49,805 nucleotides of DNA, taken from the NCBI GenBank assembly GCA_016789365.1, contig JAEURH010000011.1, positions 1 through 49,805 on the forward strand. The letters run 5' to 3'. The DNA is from Anaerolineales bacterium. GTDB lineage: Bacteria; Chloroflexota; Anaerolineae; Anaerolineales; Villigracilaceae. Under the pieces are notes generated by a model. It was not told the DNA's origin. It saw nothing but the letters and a program-made list of their open reading frames with translations, and made no database searches. The translations under genes and the position numbers were made by a program. This document shows, one piece after another, positions 16,370-23,927 of this stretch. Numbering within the stretch: position 1 is the stretch's first letter; the number at the start of each line of letters is the position of its first letter.

Positions 16370-16397
16370 GTAGACGAAGATAAGTTTGTTTACATGA

Positions 16398-16428
16398 AGA
16401 GCGAGACCACACGGTCTCGCTCTTTTTT
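16398..16428 (+). terminator. Intrinsic terminator of the aro attenuator
   Basis: An 11-bp perfect stem (16398-16408 with 16413-16423), an ACAC loop, then six T. The 3' arm octamer ACGGTCTC (16411-16418) is repeated at 16332-16339 in the leader peptide, allowing an alternative pairing with the 5' arm (6 bp) that would block termination. Confidence 0.9.
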
Positions 16429-16436
16429 GTTATCAA

Positions 16437-16474
16437 CCCTCACCCCCAACCCCTCTCCCAAAATGGGAGAGGGG
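16437..16474. repeat. GGGAGAGGGG-type palindromic repeat before aroH
   Basis: CCCCTCTCCC and GGGAGAGGGG arms with a short AAAAT loop, preceded by CCCTCACCCCC. It is inserted between the attenuator and the aroH ribosome binding site. Confidence 0.75.
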
Positions 16475-16493
16475 AGTATAAGGAGAAACCTTT

Positions 16494-16865
16494 ATGCCAA
16501 CTCGTGGAATTCGTGGAGCAACCACTGTCCAAGCCAATGAACCTGATTTGATTCTTCAAGCCACGCGTGAATTGCTTGAAGAAATTTTAGAAGAAAATAA
16601 AAATATGAAACCCGAAGATGTTGGCAGTGCAATTTTCACAGTCACTGATGATTTGAATTCCACATTCCCTGCCCAAGCCGCGCGTGAAATGGGTTGGGGA
16701 CTCGTGCCAATGATTTGTGCCAGAGAAATCCCTGTGCCGAATAGTTTGCCACGAGTGATTCGAGTATTAGTGCATTGGAATACTGAACTTCCGCAAGATG
16801 AAATTACACATGTGTATTTACGCGATGCAGTCAAGTTAAGACCTGATTTGGTTGCGGCGCAATGA
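16494..16865 (+). CDS. aroH: Chorismate mutase, AroH type
   Basis: 123 residues, the normal length of the trimeric Bacillus-type chorismate mutase. The N-terminal TRGIRGATTV carries the active-site Arg; IFTVTDDLNSTFPAQAAREMGW, PMICAREIPVPNSLPRVIRVLVHWNT (second catalytic Arg) and VYLRDAVKLRPDL complete the signature. It converts chorismate to prephenate, feeding TyrA and the phenylalanine branch. AAGGAG lies 8 bases before the ATG. It is the first structural gene behind the attenuator, so its expression should respond to charged aromatic tRNA. A 48-base octamer repeat follows. Confidence 0.95.
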   Translation: MPTRGIRGATTVQANEPDLILQATRELLEEILEENKNMKPEDVGSAIFTVTDDLNSTFPAQAAREMGWGLVPMICAREIPVPNSLPRVIRVLVHWNTELPQDEITHVYLRDAVKLRPDLVAAQ

Positions 16866-16870
16866 AGAAA

Positions 16871-16918
16871 GTAAACAAGTAAATAAGTAGACATGTGTAC
16901 CTGTATACCTGTTTACAT
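16871..16918. repeat. Octamer-period repeat between aroH and aroF
   Basis: Six consecutive 8-base units of the GTAAACAA...GTTTACAT type, with the outer units complementary (GTAAACA/TGTTTAC), so the array can also fold as a hairpin. Related units occur at 18843-18866. Confidence 0.65.
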
Positions 16919-16950
16919 TTTTACACAAACACAAACTAGGAGAAACCACC

Positions 16951-17997
16951 ATGATTATCGTAATGAAACCAAACTACACACCACAGCAATTGGAAGGAGT
17001 GATTGCAACTGTGAAAGCACATGGATTAACGCCACATATCACCTATGGTGTTGAAACAGCCATCGTCGCCGCGGTGGGTGAGTTTCATGTGCCATCTCTT
17101 GACCCGTTTGAAGTATTAGATGGAGTTGAAAGCGTGAAAAGAATTTCACAGCCATTCAAACTTGGTTCACGTCAAGTTCACCCTGAAAATTCAGTTTTTC
17201 CAATTGATGGATTCACTGTCGGTGGTGATGATATTGTTTTGATGGCTGGACCATGTTCAGTCGAATCCAGAAGTCAAATTTTAGAAACTGCTCATGCAGT
17301 CCGTGAAGCGGGAGCGAATGCTTTGCGTGGTGGAGTCTTCAAGCCGCGCACATCACCCTATTCATTTCAAGGCTTGGGTGAAGAAGGCTTGAAATATCTC
17401 GCTGAAGCACGCGAACAAACGGGTATGCCAATTGTGGTTGAAATCATGTCACAAACGCAACTTGAACTCATGCTTGATTATGTGGATGTATTTCAAGTTG
17501 GCGCGCGCAACATGCAAAACTTTAATTTGTTGCGCGTATTAGGCGAAACTCGAAAAACAATTTTGCTCAAACGCGGTTTATCTGCAACCATTGAAGAATT
17601 ACTGATGTCTGCTGAGTATCTTTTGGCTGGTGGAAACAAACAAGTCATTTTATGTGAACGTGGCATTCGTACATTTGAAACATCCACGCGCAACACAACA
17701 GACATCAATGCAATTCCTGTTCTCAAAAATTTAACTCATCTTCCAGTCATTCTCGACCCATCACATGCAACGGGTGATGTCAATTACGTCACACCGATTG
17801 CACGCGCGGCAATTGCGGCTGGGGCAGATGGTCTCATTGTTGAAGTGCATCCTGAACCATCAAAAGCAGTTTCGGATGGTAAACAATCTCTCAAGCCAGA
17901 AAAATTTGTTGAGATGGTGAATCAAGTGAGAGCGATTGCAGAAGCGATGGGTCGAAAAATTGCTCCAATCAAAAAATCTGTTTCCGCTGGATGGTAA
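16951..17997 (+). CDS. aroF: 3-deoxy-7-phosphoheptulonate synthase (class I beta, with N-terminal regulatory domain)
   Basis: 348 residues. An N-terminal ferredoxin-like (FDL) domain (about 1-75, MIIVMKPNYTPQQLEGVIATV) precedes a KDSA/DAHPS barrel containing VLMAGPCSVES, LRGGVFKPRTSPYSFQGLG, EIMSQTQLELMLDYVDVFQVGARNMQNF, LLKRGLSATIEE and VILDPSHATGD. The FDL extension is the allosteric module in Thermotoga-type enzymes. It condenses PEP and erythrose 4-phosphate, the committed step of the shikimate pathway. AGGAG precedes the ATG. The stop overlaps the tyrA start, implying coupled translation. Confidence 0.97.
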   Translation: MIIVMKPNYTPQQLEGVIATVKAHGLTPHITYGVETAIVAAVGEFHVPSLDPFEVLDGVESVKRISQPFKLGSRQVHPENSVFPIDGFTVGGDDIVLMAGPCSVESRSQILETAHAVREAGANALRGGVFKPRTSPYSFQGLGEEGLKYLAEAREQTGMPIVVEIMSQTQLELMLDYVDVFQVGARNMQNFNLLRVLGETRKTILLKRGLSATIEELLMSAEYLLAGGNKQVILCERGIRTFETSTRNTTDINAIPVLKNLTHLPVILDPSHATGDVNYVTPIARAAIAAGADGLIVEVHPEPSKAVSDGKQSLKPEKFVEMVNQVRAIAEAMGRKIAPIKKSVSAGW

Positions 17998-18854
17998 ATC
18001 AAATGGAGGATGGCTTTCGATTACAACATGCAAAAATAGGAATCATTGGATTAGGCTTGATGGGTGGCTCGTTGGCAAAAGCGTTGAAAGGAAAATGTGA
18101 ATCGCTTTTTGGATTTGATACGCATCTTCCCACGCTTGAGCTTGGTCTTGCTACCCAAACAGTTGATTTCGCTTCAAGCGATTTTTCATCCTTATCCAAA
18201 GTTGATGTTTTAATTTTAGCAACACCCGTCAACATTATTTTAGACATCATTCCATCATTGCCATCCTTCATTAAACAAAATTGCATCTTAATAGATTTGG
18301 GTTCAACAAAAAAATCAATTGTTGACTCAATGAATCAATTACCTGAAAATTTTGAAGTCATCGGCGCACATCCGATTTGCGGAAAAGAAAAACTTGGCTT
18401 AGAAAATGCGGATGCAAATTTATATCAATCTGCTCCGTTTGTGATTACGCCTTCAAAAAGAACAACATCTAAAGCAAAATCTGCTGTAACGCAAATCATT
18501 TCAGCCATTGGAGCAAATTGCATCGAAATGTCTGCCGAAGCCCATGACCATGCTTTAGCATTCACAAGTCACTTACCATTTTTAATTTCTTCTGCATTAG
18601 CCAAAACTTTGCCAAAAGAATTTTCTGAATTGATTGGACCAGGTTTTCGCTCCACTTCACGCCTAGCAGGAACGCCTTCACACATGATGATGGGAATTTT
18701 GGATTCAAATAGAGAAAATGTTTTGCAAGCCATTCAATCTTTTCGAGAATCATTAAATGAAATTGAAGAAAATTTACAAAGTAAAAACTTCTCTCAATTA
18801 GAAGAAACATTAAATCAATCCCAACTTGCTTATCAAGAGATTGTAAACAAGTAA
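17991..18854 (+). CDS. tyrA: Prephenate dehydrogenase
   Basis: 287 residues. The Rossmann NAD(P) motif is GIIGLGLMGGSLA (about 17-29), followed by LILATPVNIILD, LIDLGSTKKSIVD, the prephenate-site segment GAHPICGKEKLGLENAD and SHLPFLISSALA, then the helical dimerisation domain. It oxidatively decarboxylates prephenate to 4-hydroxyphenylpyruvate for tyrosine. ATG 17991 overlaps the end of aroF by 7 bases; ATG 18003 is an alternative. No ACT domain is present, so feedback control would be by attenuation or through AroF. Its last codons (VNK-stop) are built from an octamer-period repeat. Confidence 0.93.
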   Translation: MVNQMEDGFRLQHAKIGIIGLGLMGGSLAKALKGKCESLFGFDTHLPTLELGLATQTVDFASSDFSSLSKVDVLILATPVNIILDIIPSLPSFIKQNCILIDLGSTKKSIVDSMNQLPENFEVIGAHPICGKEKLGLENADANLYQSAPFVITPSKRTTSKAKSAVTQIISAIGANCIEMSAEAHDHALAFTSHLPFLISSALAKTLPKEFSELIGPGFRSTSRLAGTPSHMMMGILDSNRENVLQAIQSFRESLNEIEENLQSKNFSQLEETLNQSQLAYQEIVNK

Positions 18855-18894
18855 GCAGGTACACAAATCTCTAATCTCCAATCTCTAATTACAA
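18843..18894. repeat. Octamer then heptamer repeat at tyrA/aroA junction
   Basis: Three 8-base units (GTAAACAA, GTAAGCAG, GTACACAA) run directly into four 7-base units of the ATCTCTA/ATCTCCA type. The first units encode the tyrA C-terminus; the last touches the aroA start. Confidence 0.65.
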
Positions 18895-18895
18895 A

Positions 18896-20233
18896 ATGCG
18901 AATCATTCCCATCAATCACCCATTAAATGCAACCGTACGAGTCCCAGGCTCTAAATCTATAACGAATCGTGCATTATTAATTGCTTCTCTTGCCAATGGA
19001 ACGACAAAATTAAAGAATGCTCTATTTTCAGATGACTCCAAATATTTTGCTCAAGCCTTGCAAATGCTCGGTTTTGATGTGCAGTTAAATGAATCAAGCC
19101 AAGAAATGACAGTAACAGGGTTGGGCGGAAAAATCCCATCAAACAAAGCAGAATTATTTATAGGAAATGCAGGTACAGCCGCAAGATTTTTATCCGCATT
19201 CTTAACTTTAGGAAATGGAGAATATGTTTTAGATGGTGACGCAAGAATGCGAGAACGTCCGATTGGAGATTTAGTTGATTCATTAACTCAACTTGGTGCA
19301 ACTATCACGACCATAGACGATAGACCGCAGACCGTAAAAGAGTCAGCCGTCAGCCGTCAGCCGTCAGAAATTTCTTTACCAATAAAAATTATAGCAAACC
19401 AACTTAGAGGAGGAAAAACCCAAATTGCTGGAGATATTTCAAGTCAATTTTTATCAGCATTATTAATGATTGCTCCGTATGCAAAATCCCCAATTGAAAT
19501 TGAATTGATTACCGAACTCAATTCCAAACCGTATGTGGATATGACGATTGAAGTGATGAAAGAATTTGGTGTTGAAGTTGAAAGAAAAGAATATCAATTT
19601 TTCAACATCCCAATTACGAGTTACGAATCACGAATTACTTATGCAATTGAATCCGATACCTCTGCCGCCTCTTACTTTTTCGCCGCACCCGCCATTTGCG
19701 GCGGAACTGTCAAAGTAGAAAATATCTCTCGCAAATCTTTGCAAGGTGATATTAAATTTTTAGAGATATTAACTCAAATGGGTTGTGTTGTTGGAGAAAA
19801 AGACAACTCATTACTTGTTACTTGTCACTCATCACTTACTGGAATTGACGTGGACATGCGCGACATTCCTGATACCGCCCAAACCCTCGCCGCCGTTGCC
19901 CCATTTGCAGATTCTCCAACCCGAATTAGAGGAATTGCATCAGCTAGAGTTAAAGAGACGGATAGAGTCTCCGCCACTTGCACAGAATTACAAAGATTGG
20001 GCGTGCAAGTCGAAGAACATGAAGATGGTATGACGATTTATCCGTGCAAAGATTTTCAACCTGCTGAAATTCAAACCTACAATGACCATCGCATGGCAAT
20101 GTCTTTTTCATTAATCGGATTACGTTTTGACGGTGTCACAATTGAAAACCCAAGTTGTGTTTCAAAGACATTCCCAAATTATTTTGAAGTGTTAGAAACT
20201 TTACGAGTCCCCTCTCCAACGAGAGAGGGTTAG
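18896..20233 (+). CDS. aroA: 3-phosphoshikimate 1-carboxyvinyltransferase (EPSP synthase)
   Basis: 445 residues, about 17 longer than usual. Family motifs are intact: VPGSKSITNRALLIASLANG, NAGTAARFLSAFLTLGNGEYVLDGD, ARMRERPIGDLVDSLTQLGA, LRGG, SSQFLSALLMIAPYA, DTSAASYFFAAPAICGG, KETDR and YNDHRMAMSF. It transfers enolpyruvyl from PEP to shikimate 3-phosphate. Extra length comes at least partly from in-frame low-complexity inserts with a 7-base period: residues about 140-158 (DRPQTVKESAVSRQPSE), 240-249 (ITSYESRIT) and 305-317 (NSLLVTCHSSLTG). The C-terminal VPSPTREG and stop come from a GGGAGAGGGG-type repeat. No ribosome binding site is visible. Confidence 0.95.
   Translation: MRIIPINHPLNATVRVPGSKSITNRALLIASLANGTTKLKNALFSDDSKYFAQALQMLGFDVQLNESSQEMTVTGLGGKIPSNKAELFIGNAGTAARFLSAFLTLGNGEYVLDGDARMRERPIGDLVDSLTQLGATITTIDDRPQTVKESAVSRQPSEISLPIKIIANQLRGGKTQIAGDISSQFLSALLMIAPYAKSPIEIELITELNSKPYVDMTIEVMKEFGVEVERKEYQFFNIPITSYESRITYAIESDTSAASYFFAAPAICGGTVKVENISRKSLQGDIKFLEILTQMGCVVGEKDNSLLVTCHSSLTGIDVDMRDIPDTAQTLAAVAPFADSPTRIRGIASARVKETDRVSATCTELQRLGVQVEEHEDGMTIYPCKDFQPAEIQTYNDHRMAMSFSLIGLRFDGVTIENPSCVSKTFPNYFEVLETLRVPSPTREG
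19312..19367. repeat. Heptamer-period repeat translated inside aroA
   Basis: Eight 7-base units in perfect phase, grading from CATAGAC through CGCAGAC to three copies of CCGTCAG. The same unit types make the non-coding array at 23862-23917. It encodes a segment between two conserved EPSP synthase blocks. Confidence 0.75.
19612..19639. repeat. Heptamer-period repeat translated inside aroA (AATTACG type)
   Basis: Four phased units: AATTACG, AGTTACG, AATCACG, AATTACT. Near-identical units lie in aroE at 20781-20808. They encode ITSYESRIT just before the conserved DTSAASYFF block. Confidence 0.7.
19808..19842. repeat. Heptamer-period repeat translated inside aroA (TTGTTAC type)
   Basis: Five phased units of the TCATTAC/TTGTCAC type encode SLLVTCHSSLTG before the conserved DMRDIPDTAQTLA block. 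Confidence 0.65.
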
Positions 20234-20242
20234 GGTGAGGGA
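20209..20242. repeat. GGGAGAGGGG-type repeat at the aroA/aroE junction
   Basis: CCCCTCTCC and GAGAGAGGG arms followed by GGGTGAGGGAG. It supplies the last codons and stop of aroA, and its GAGGGAG tail lies 3 bases before the aroE ATG as the likely ribosome binding site. Confidence 0.7.
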
Positions 20243-20246
20243 GTTT

Positions 20247-21113
20247 ATGCAAACTTTCAAACTTGGACTCATCGGCTATCCACTAAGTCATTCATTATCT
20301 CCAAAAATCCACACAGCCGCTTTGAAATCATTTAATTTAGAAGGAAATTATTCTTTATTTCCAATTAATCCTGATGACAAACAAGGTTTGAAAGACTTAA
20401 TAAATAAAGTTCGTACAGGTGAAATTCATGGACTTAACGTCACAATTCCGCACAAACAAAATGTGATTGAGTTTATGGATGAATTAACTCCAACTGCAAA
20501 AGCTATCGGGGCAGTTAATACGATTTATTTGAAAGATAAAAAACTAATTGGTGACAATACAGATGCACAAGGATTTCTAATTGATTTGAATAAATTTCTT
20601 ATAGAGTCTCCCTCTCCCTTTTTGGGAGAGGGGTTAGGGGTGAGGGAAAATTCTGCTATTATTCTCGGTGCAGGCGGTTCGGCACGAGCAGTAGTGTATG
20701 CTTTACTAAATGATGGATGGAAAATAACCGTTGCATCTCGAAGACTCGAACAAGCAGAGCAACTCGCAAACTCATTCAAAAATTACGAATTACGAATCAC
20801 GAATTACGATAACCTTCCAACTTTCAACTTTCAAACCTTTCAACTCATCGTAAACACAACGCCACTAGGCATGACTCCAAATGTCAACGAATCACCTTTA
20901 CCTGAAAATCTGTCACTGCCTCCCAATGTTTTTATCTATGATTTAGTCTACAATCCGAGAGAAACAAAACTTGTCAAAGATGCAAAACAAAATGGAAACC
21001 AAGCCACTACTGGTCTCGGCATGTTAATCGAACAAGCCGCCTTAGCCTTTGAAATCTGGACTGGAAAAAATCCACCACGAGAAATTTTATATAACTCGGT
21101 GGTCGGGACGTAA
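20247..21113 (+). CDS. aroE: Shikimate dehydrogenase (with translated repeat insert)
   Basis: 288 residues from ATG 20247; an upstream GTG at 20235 lies inside a repeat and is rejected. It shows LIGYPLSHSLSPKIH, LNVTIPHKQ (catalytic Lys), AIGAVNTIY, GDNTDAQGF (catalytic Asp), NADP loop ILGAGGSARAV, VNTTPLGM and TGLGMLIEQAALAFEIW. It reduces 3-dehydroshikimate with NADPH. Residues about 120-134 (SPSPFLGEGLGVRE) are the translation of a palindromic genomic repeat, placed at the linker between the substrate and NADP domains. Residues about 178-200 derive from 7-base-period repeats. Both are in frame and leave the catalytic motifs intact. Confidence 0.95.
   Translation: MQTFKLGLIGYPLSHSLSPKIHTAALKSFNLEGNYSLFPINPDDKQGLKDLINKVRTGEIHGLNVTIPHKQNVIEFMDELTPTAKAIGAVNTIYLKDKKLIGDNTDAQGFLIDLNKFLIESPSPFLGEGLGVRENSAIILGAGGSARAVVYALLNDGWKITVASRRLEQAEQLANSFKNYELRITNYDNLPTFNFQTFQLIVNTTPLGMTPNVNESPLPENLSLPPNVFIYDLVYNPRETKLVKDAKQNGNQATTGLGMLIEQAALAFEIWTGKNPPREILYNSVVGT
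20608..20646. repeat. GGGAGAGGGG-type palindromic repeat translated inside aroE
   Basis: 39 bases (13 codons) with TCTCCC/GGGAGA arms and the GGGGTTAGGGGTGAGGG tail, the same family as the intergenic copies at 9950-10036 and 16437-16474. The reading frame stays open across it. Confidence 0.85.
20781..20843. repeat. Heptamer-period repeats translated inside aroE
   Basis: Four phased AATTACG/AATCACG units (20781-20808) are followed by CTTCCAA/CTTTCAA units (20814-20834, and one more after a 2-base slip at 20837-20843). They encode NYELRITNYDNLPTFNFQTFQ before VNTTPLGM. Confidence 0.7.
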
Positions 21114-21143
21114 ACAGTCGAGACCACAATTATTGGAGAACTT

Positions 21144-22310
21144 ATGCTTCGCTTTTTAACCGCTGGTGAATCCCATGGACCATCATTAACAGCAATTCTT
21201 GATGGTATGCCCGCTGGGCTTCCTATCACAACTGAAATCATCAACAAAGAACTTGCGCGACGTCAACAAGGCTATGGTTCTGGCGGACGAATGAAGATTG
21301 AAAAAGATACTGTGCAAATTTTAGGTGGTGTAATGGCTGGTGAAACCACTGGTGCGCCGATTGCTTTGTTGGTTCAAAATGATGACCATGTCAAATGGAA
21401 AAACAAACCCATTGAACCGATGACAAAACCACGTCCAGGTCATGCAGATTTAACAGGCGCAGTCAAATATGGATATAAAGATTTACGTCCCGCGCTTGAA
21501 CGTGCTTCTGCCCGCGAAACAACCATGCGTGTTGCGGTTGGTGCAGTGTGTAAACATTTTCTAAATCAATTTGGAATTGTTGTTGGCGGATATGTTTCGT
21601 CCATTGGTGAAGTGCAAGCAAAATTTGATGATATGCCTTATGAAAAAAGATTCAAACTCGCAGATGAATCAGATGTTCGTTGTCCGAATCAAGCATCCGC
21701 AAGTTTGATGCGTGAACAAATCGAAAAAACAATTCATGGCAAAAATACATTGGGTGGCGTGCTTGAAATCATCGCATTGAATCTTCCTGTTGGTCTCGGA
21801 AGTTTTGTGCAATGGGATAAACGTCTCGAAGCAAAACTCGCAATGGCGATTATGTCGGTGCAAGCCATCAAAGGCGTTGAGGTTGGCGATGCGTTTGAAA
21901 ATGCAAAACGAATTGGTACGCAAGCACATGACCCGATGAATTTGAATGATTCAAATATTCAGCGTGCAACGAATCGTGCTGGCGGAACAGAAGGTGGGAT
22001 TTCAAACGGACAACCGATTGTGATTCGCGCCGCGATGAAACCAATTGCAACAACGCTTCTTCCTCAACCGACAGTTGATTTAGCGTCACAAACTGATTCT
22101 CCCACCAAATATGAACGCTCCGATTTTTGCCCCGTGCCTCGTGCTGTTCCGATTCTTGAGTCAATGGTTGCATTTGTTTTAGCAGATGCGTTGCTTGAAA
22201 AACTTGGCGGTGACTCGATAAACGAAATCAAACCACGTTTTGAGTCTTTGCGAAAAGCAACACTTGAAGATTTACCAATGGATAATGTTCCTCATATATT
22301 TTGGGAATAA
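21144..22310 (+). CDS. aroC: Chorismate synthase
   Basis: 388 residues, the normal length. Family signatures: the N-terminal FLTAGESHGPSLTAILDGMPAG, RRQQGYGSGGRMKIEKD, GRPGHADLTGAVKYG-like PRPGHADLTGAVKYGYKDLR, ERASARETTMRVAVGA, GGTEGGISNGQPIVIRAAMKPI and PRAVPILESMVAFVLADALLEK. It uses reduced FMN to convert EPSP to chorismate, the last common step. GGAG sits 5 bases before the ATG, 30 bases after aroE. The coding sequence shows none of the low-complexity inserts seen in aroA and aroE. Confidence 0.97.
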   Translation: MLRFLTAGESHGPSLTAILDGMPAGLPITTEIINKELARRQQGYGSGGRMKIEKDTVQILGGVMAGETTGAPIALLVQNDDHVKWKNKPIEPMTKPRPGHADLTGAVKYGYKDLRPALERASARETTMRVAVGAVCKHFLNQFGIVVGGYVSSIGEVQAKFDDMPYEKRFKLADESDVRCPNQASASLMREQIEKTIHGKNTLGGVLEIIALNLPVGLGSFVQWDKRLEAKLAMAIMSVQAIKGVEVGDAFENAKRIGTQAHDPMNLNDSNIQRATNRAGGTEGGISNGQPIVIRAAMKPIATTLLPQPTVDLASQTDSPTKYERSDFCPVPRAVPILESMVAFVLADALLEKLGGDSINEIKPRFESLRKATLEDLPMDNVPHIFWE

Positions 22311-22352
22311 ATCCGTTTATAAATATCCGCTTATCCGTTTCCTATCCGTTAC

Positions 22353-23858
22353 ATGACACACATATTCCTCTATGGACCTCCTGGCACTGGCAAATCCACA
22401 ATCGGCAAAATCATCGCTGATAATTTAAAGATTCCATTTATTGATTTAGATAGAGTTATTGAAACTAATGCAGGCAAAACCATTCCAGAAATCATGGAAT
22501 CACAAGGTGAATCCGCATTTCGTGATTTGGAATCAAAGGCTTTGCAAGAAACCGTAGGTCACGCTTTTAGCGTGACAAAAGTAATTGCTTTGGGTGGTGG
22601 TGCATTATTAAGAGAAGAGAATAAACATTTCGCCCAAGCAAATGGTACAGTACTTGTGCTGATGGCAGAGTTGAATACTTTGCTCGAACGCTTGCAAAAC
22701 AAACCAAATGAACGTCCGCTCCTTGCAGGTGATTTGAAGTCCAAACTTACAGCCTTGCTTGAAAAACGAAAAGAACATTATGAATCTTTTCCATTGAAAA
22801 TTTATGTAGATAACAAAACTGCTAAACAAAATGCTTTGAAAGCACAAATTAAATTAGGCCGCCATCATCTTTCTGCAATGGGCGAGTACGATGTGGTTGT
22901 CGGTGACTTATCCAACCTGCCAAATTTACAAAATACAATCATCGTTACAGACGAAAATATCGCCAAGCATCATTCTAAAACAATTCAAGATTTGAAAATA
23001 AAAACAATAGTTGTTCCCGCAGGTGAAGAGCATAAAAACCTAGAAACAGTTCATCGCTTGTGGAAGTCATTTCTTGAAAATGGCTTGGATAGAAAGAGTA
23101 CGGTCATTGCTTTGGGTGGCGGCGTGATTGGCGATATGACAGGTTTTGCCGCTTCTACTTACATGCGTGGTATTGACTGGATTGGAGTTCCAACAACTTT
23201 ATTATCAATGGTAGATGCTTCGCTTGGTGGAAAGACAGGTTTTGATTTACCAGAAGGAAAAAACTTAATTGGCGCATTTCATCCGCCAAAACTGGTTTTA
23301 GCAGATGCTCAATTTTTGAAAACATTGCCCGAAAGAGAATTAATTTCTGGCATGGCAGAAGTGGTTAAGCATGGAATTATTTCTGACCCAGAATTGTTTG
23401 AACGATGCAACAATGGTTTGGATTGGGTCAAAGAGAATTTAGAAGAAATTGTTAAACGAGCAATGGCTGTGAAAATAAAAGTCATTGAAGATGACCCGTA
23501 TGAAAAAAATATTCGAGCAAAATTAAATTTAGGTCATACGGTTGGACATGCCGTGGAACTCGTCAGTAAATTTGATTTGAGACATGGAGAAGCGATTGCA
23601 ATTGGCATGGCAGTCGAAGCGAATTATTCCGCTCGGGTTGGGCTGGCAAGCCGAAGCGTGGTTGAGGCGATTGAATCAGTTTTGAAAAAATTGCATTTAC
23701 CGACTCAAATTCCAACCGAATTATCAAAAGAAGAAATCATCAAAGCCATGCGAGTGGATAAAAAGAAAAATGCAAAGTCGATTCGTTTTGCATTGCCTGT
23801 TGAAATTGGAAAAGTTGAATTGGTAGATGTTGATGACTTGGAAGCAGTATTAAATTAA
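22353..23858 (+). CDS. aroKB: Bifunctional shikimate kinase/3-dehydroquinate synthase
   Basis: 501 residues, a natural fusion. Residues 1 to about 165 are shikimate kinase: P-loop FLYGPPGTGKST (about 5-16), DLDRVIE, FRDLESKAL, ALGGGALL and the lid NERPLL. From about 175 the protein is 3-dehydroquinate synthase: VVPAGEEHKNLETV, ALGGGVIGDMTGFAASTYMRGIDW, VPTTLLSMVDASLGGKTGFDLPEGKNLIGAFHPP, EVVKHGII, LNLGHTVGHAVE and RHGEAIAIGMAVE, with the metal-binding Glu/His residues present. It catalyses two non-consecutive shikimate steps. It is probably translated by read-on within the operon; no clear ribosome binding site is seen. A gap of loose ATCCG repeats precedes it. Confidence 0.96.
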   Translation: MTHIFLYGPPGTGKSTIGKIIADNLKIPFIDLDRVIETNAGKTIPEIMESQGESAFRDLESKALQETVGHAFSVTKVIALGGGALLREENKHFAQANGTVLVLMAELNTLLERLQNKPNERPLLAGDLKSKLTALLEKRKEHYESFPLKIYVDNKTAKQNALKAQIKLGRHHLSAMGEYDVVVGDLSNLPNLQNTIIVTDENIAKHHSKTIQDLKIKTIVVPAGEEHKNLETVHRLWKSFLENGLDRKSTVIALGGGVIGDMTGFAASTYMRGIDWIGVPTTLLSMVDASLGGKTGFDLPEGKNLIGAFHPPKLVLADAQFLKTLPERELISGMAEVVKHGIISDPELFERCNNGLDWVKENLEEIVKRAMAVKIKVIEDDPYEKNIRAKLNLGHTVGHAVELVSKFDLRHGEAIAIGMAVEANYSARVGLASRSVVEAIESVLKKLHLPTQIPTELSKEEIIKAMRVDKKKNAKSIRFALPVEIGKVELVDVDDLEAVLN

Positions 23859-23861
23859 AAA

Positions 23862-23917
23862 TGACGGCAGACCGCCGACGGCATATAACGGTCTGCCGTC
23901 TGTGGTCTGCCGTCAAA
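23862..23917. repeat. Heptamer-period repeat between aroKB and aroQ
   Basis: Eight phased 7-base units of the TGACGGC, AGACCGC and GGTCTGC types. The two halves are inverted relative to each other, so the whole 56 bases can fold back. Same length and unit types as the translated array in aroA. Confidence 0.75.
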
Positions 23918-23927
23918 CGGAGTGAAT

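Noticed and set aside
19312-19842. aroA as a pseudogene damaged by repeats
   Set aside because: All conserved motifs on both sides are in frame and the operon has no second copy; the inserts keep the frame open.
20235-20246. GTG at 20235 as the aroE start
   Set aside because: It lies within the palindromic repeat and the protein family begins at the Met at 20247, which has its own ribosome binding site.
16871-23917. Short phased repeats as a CRISPR array
   Set aside because: Units are 7-8 bases, have no unique spacers, and no cas genes are nearby.
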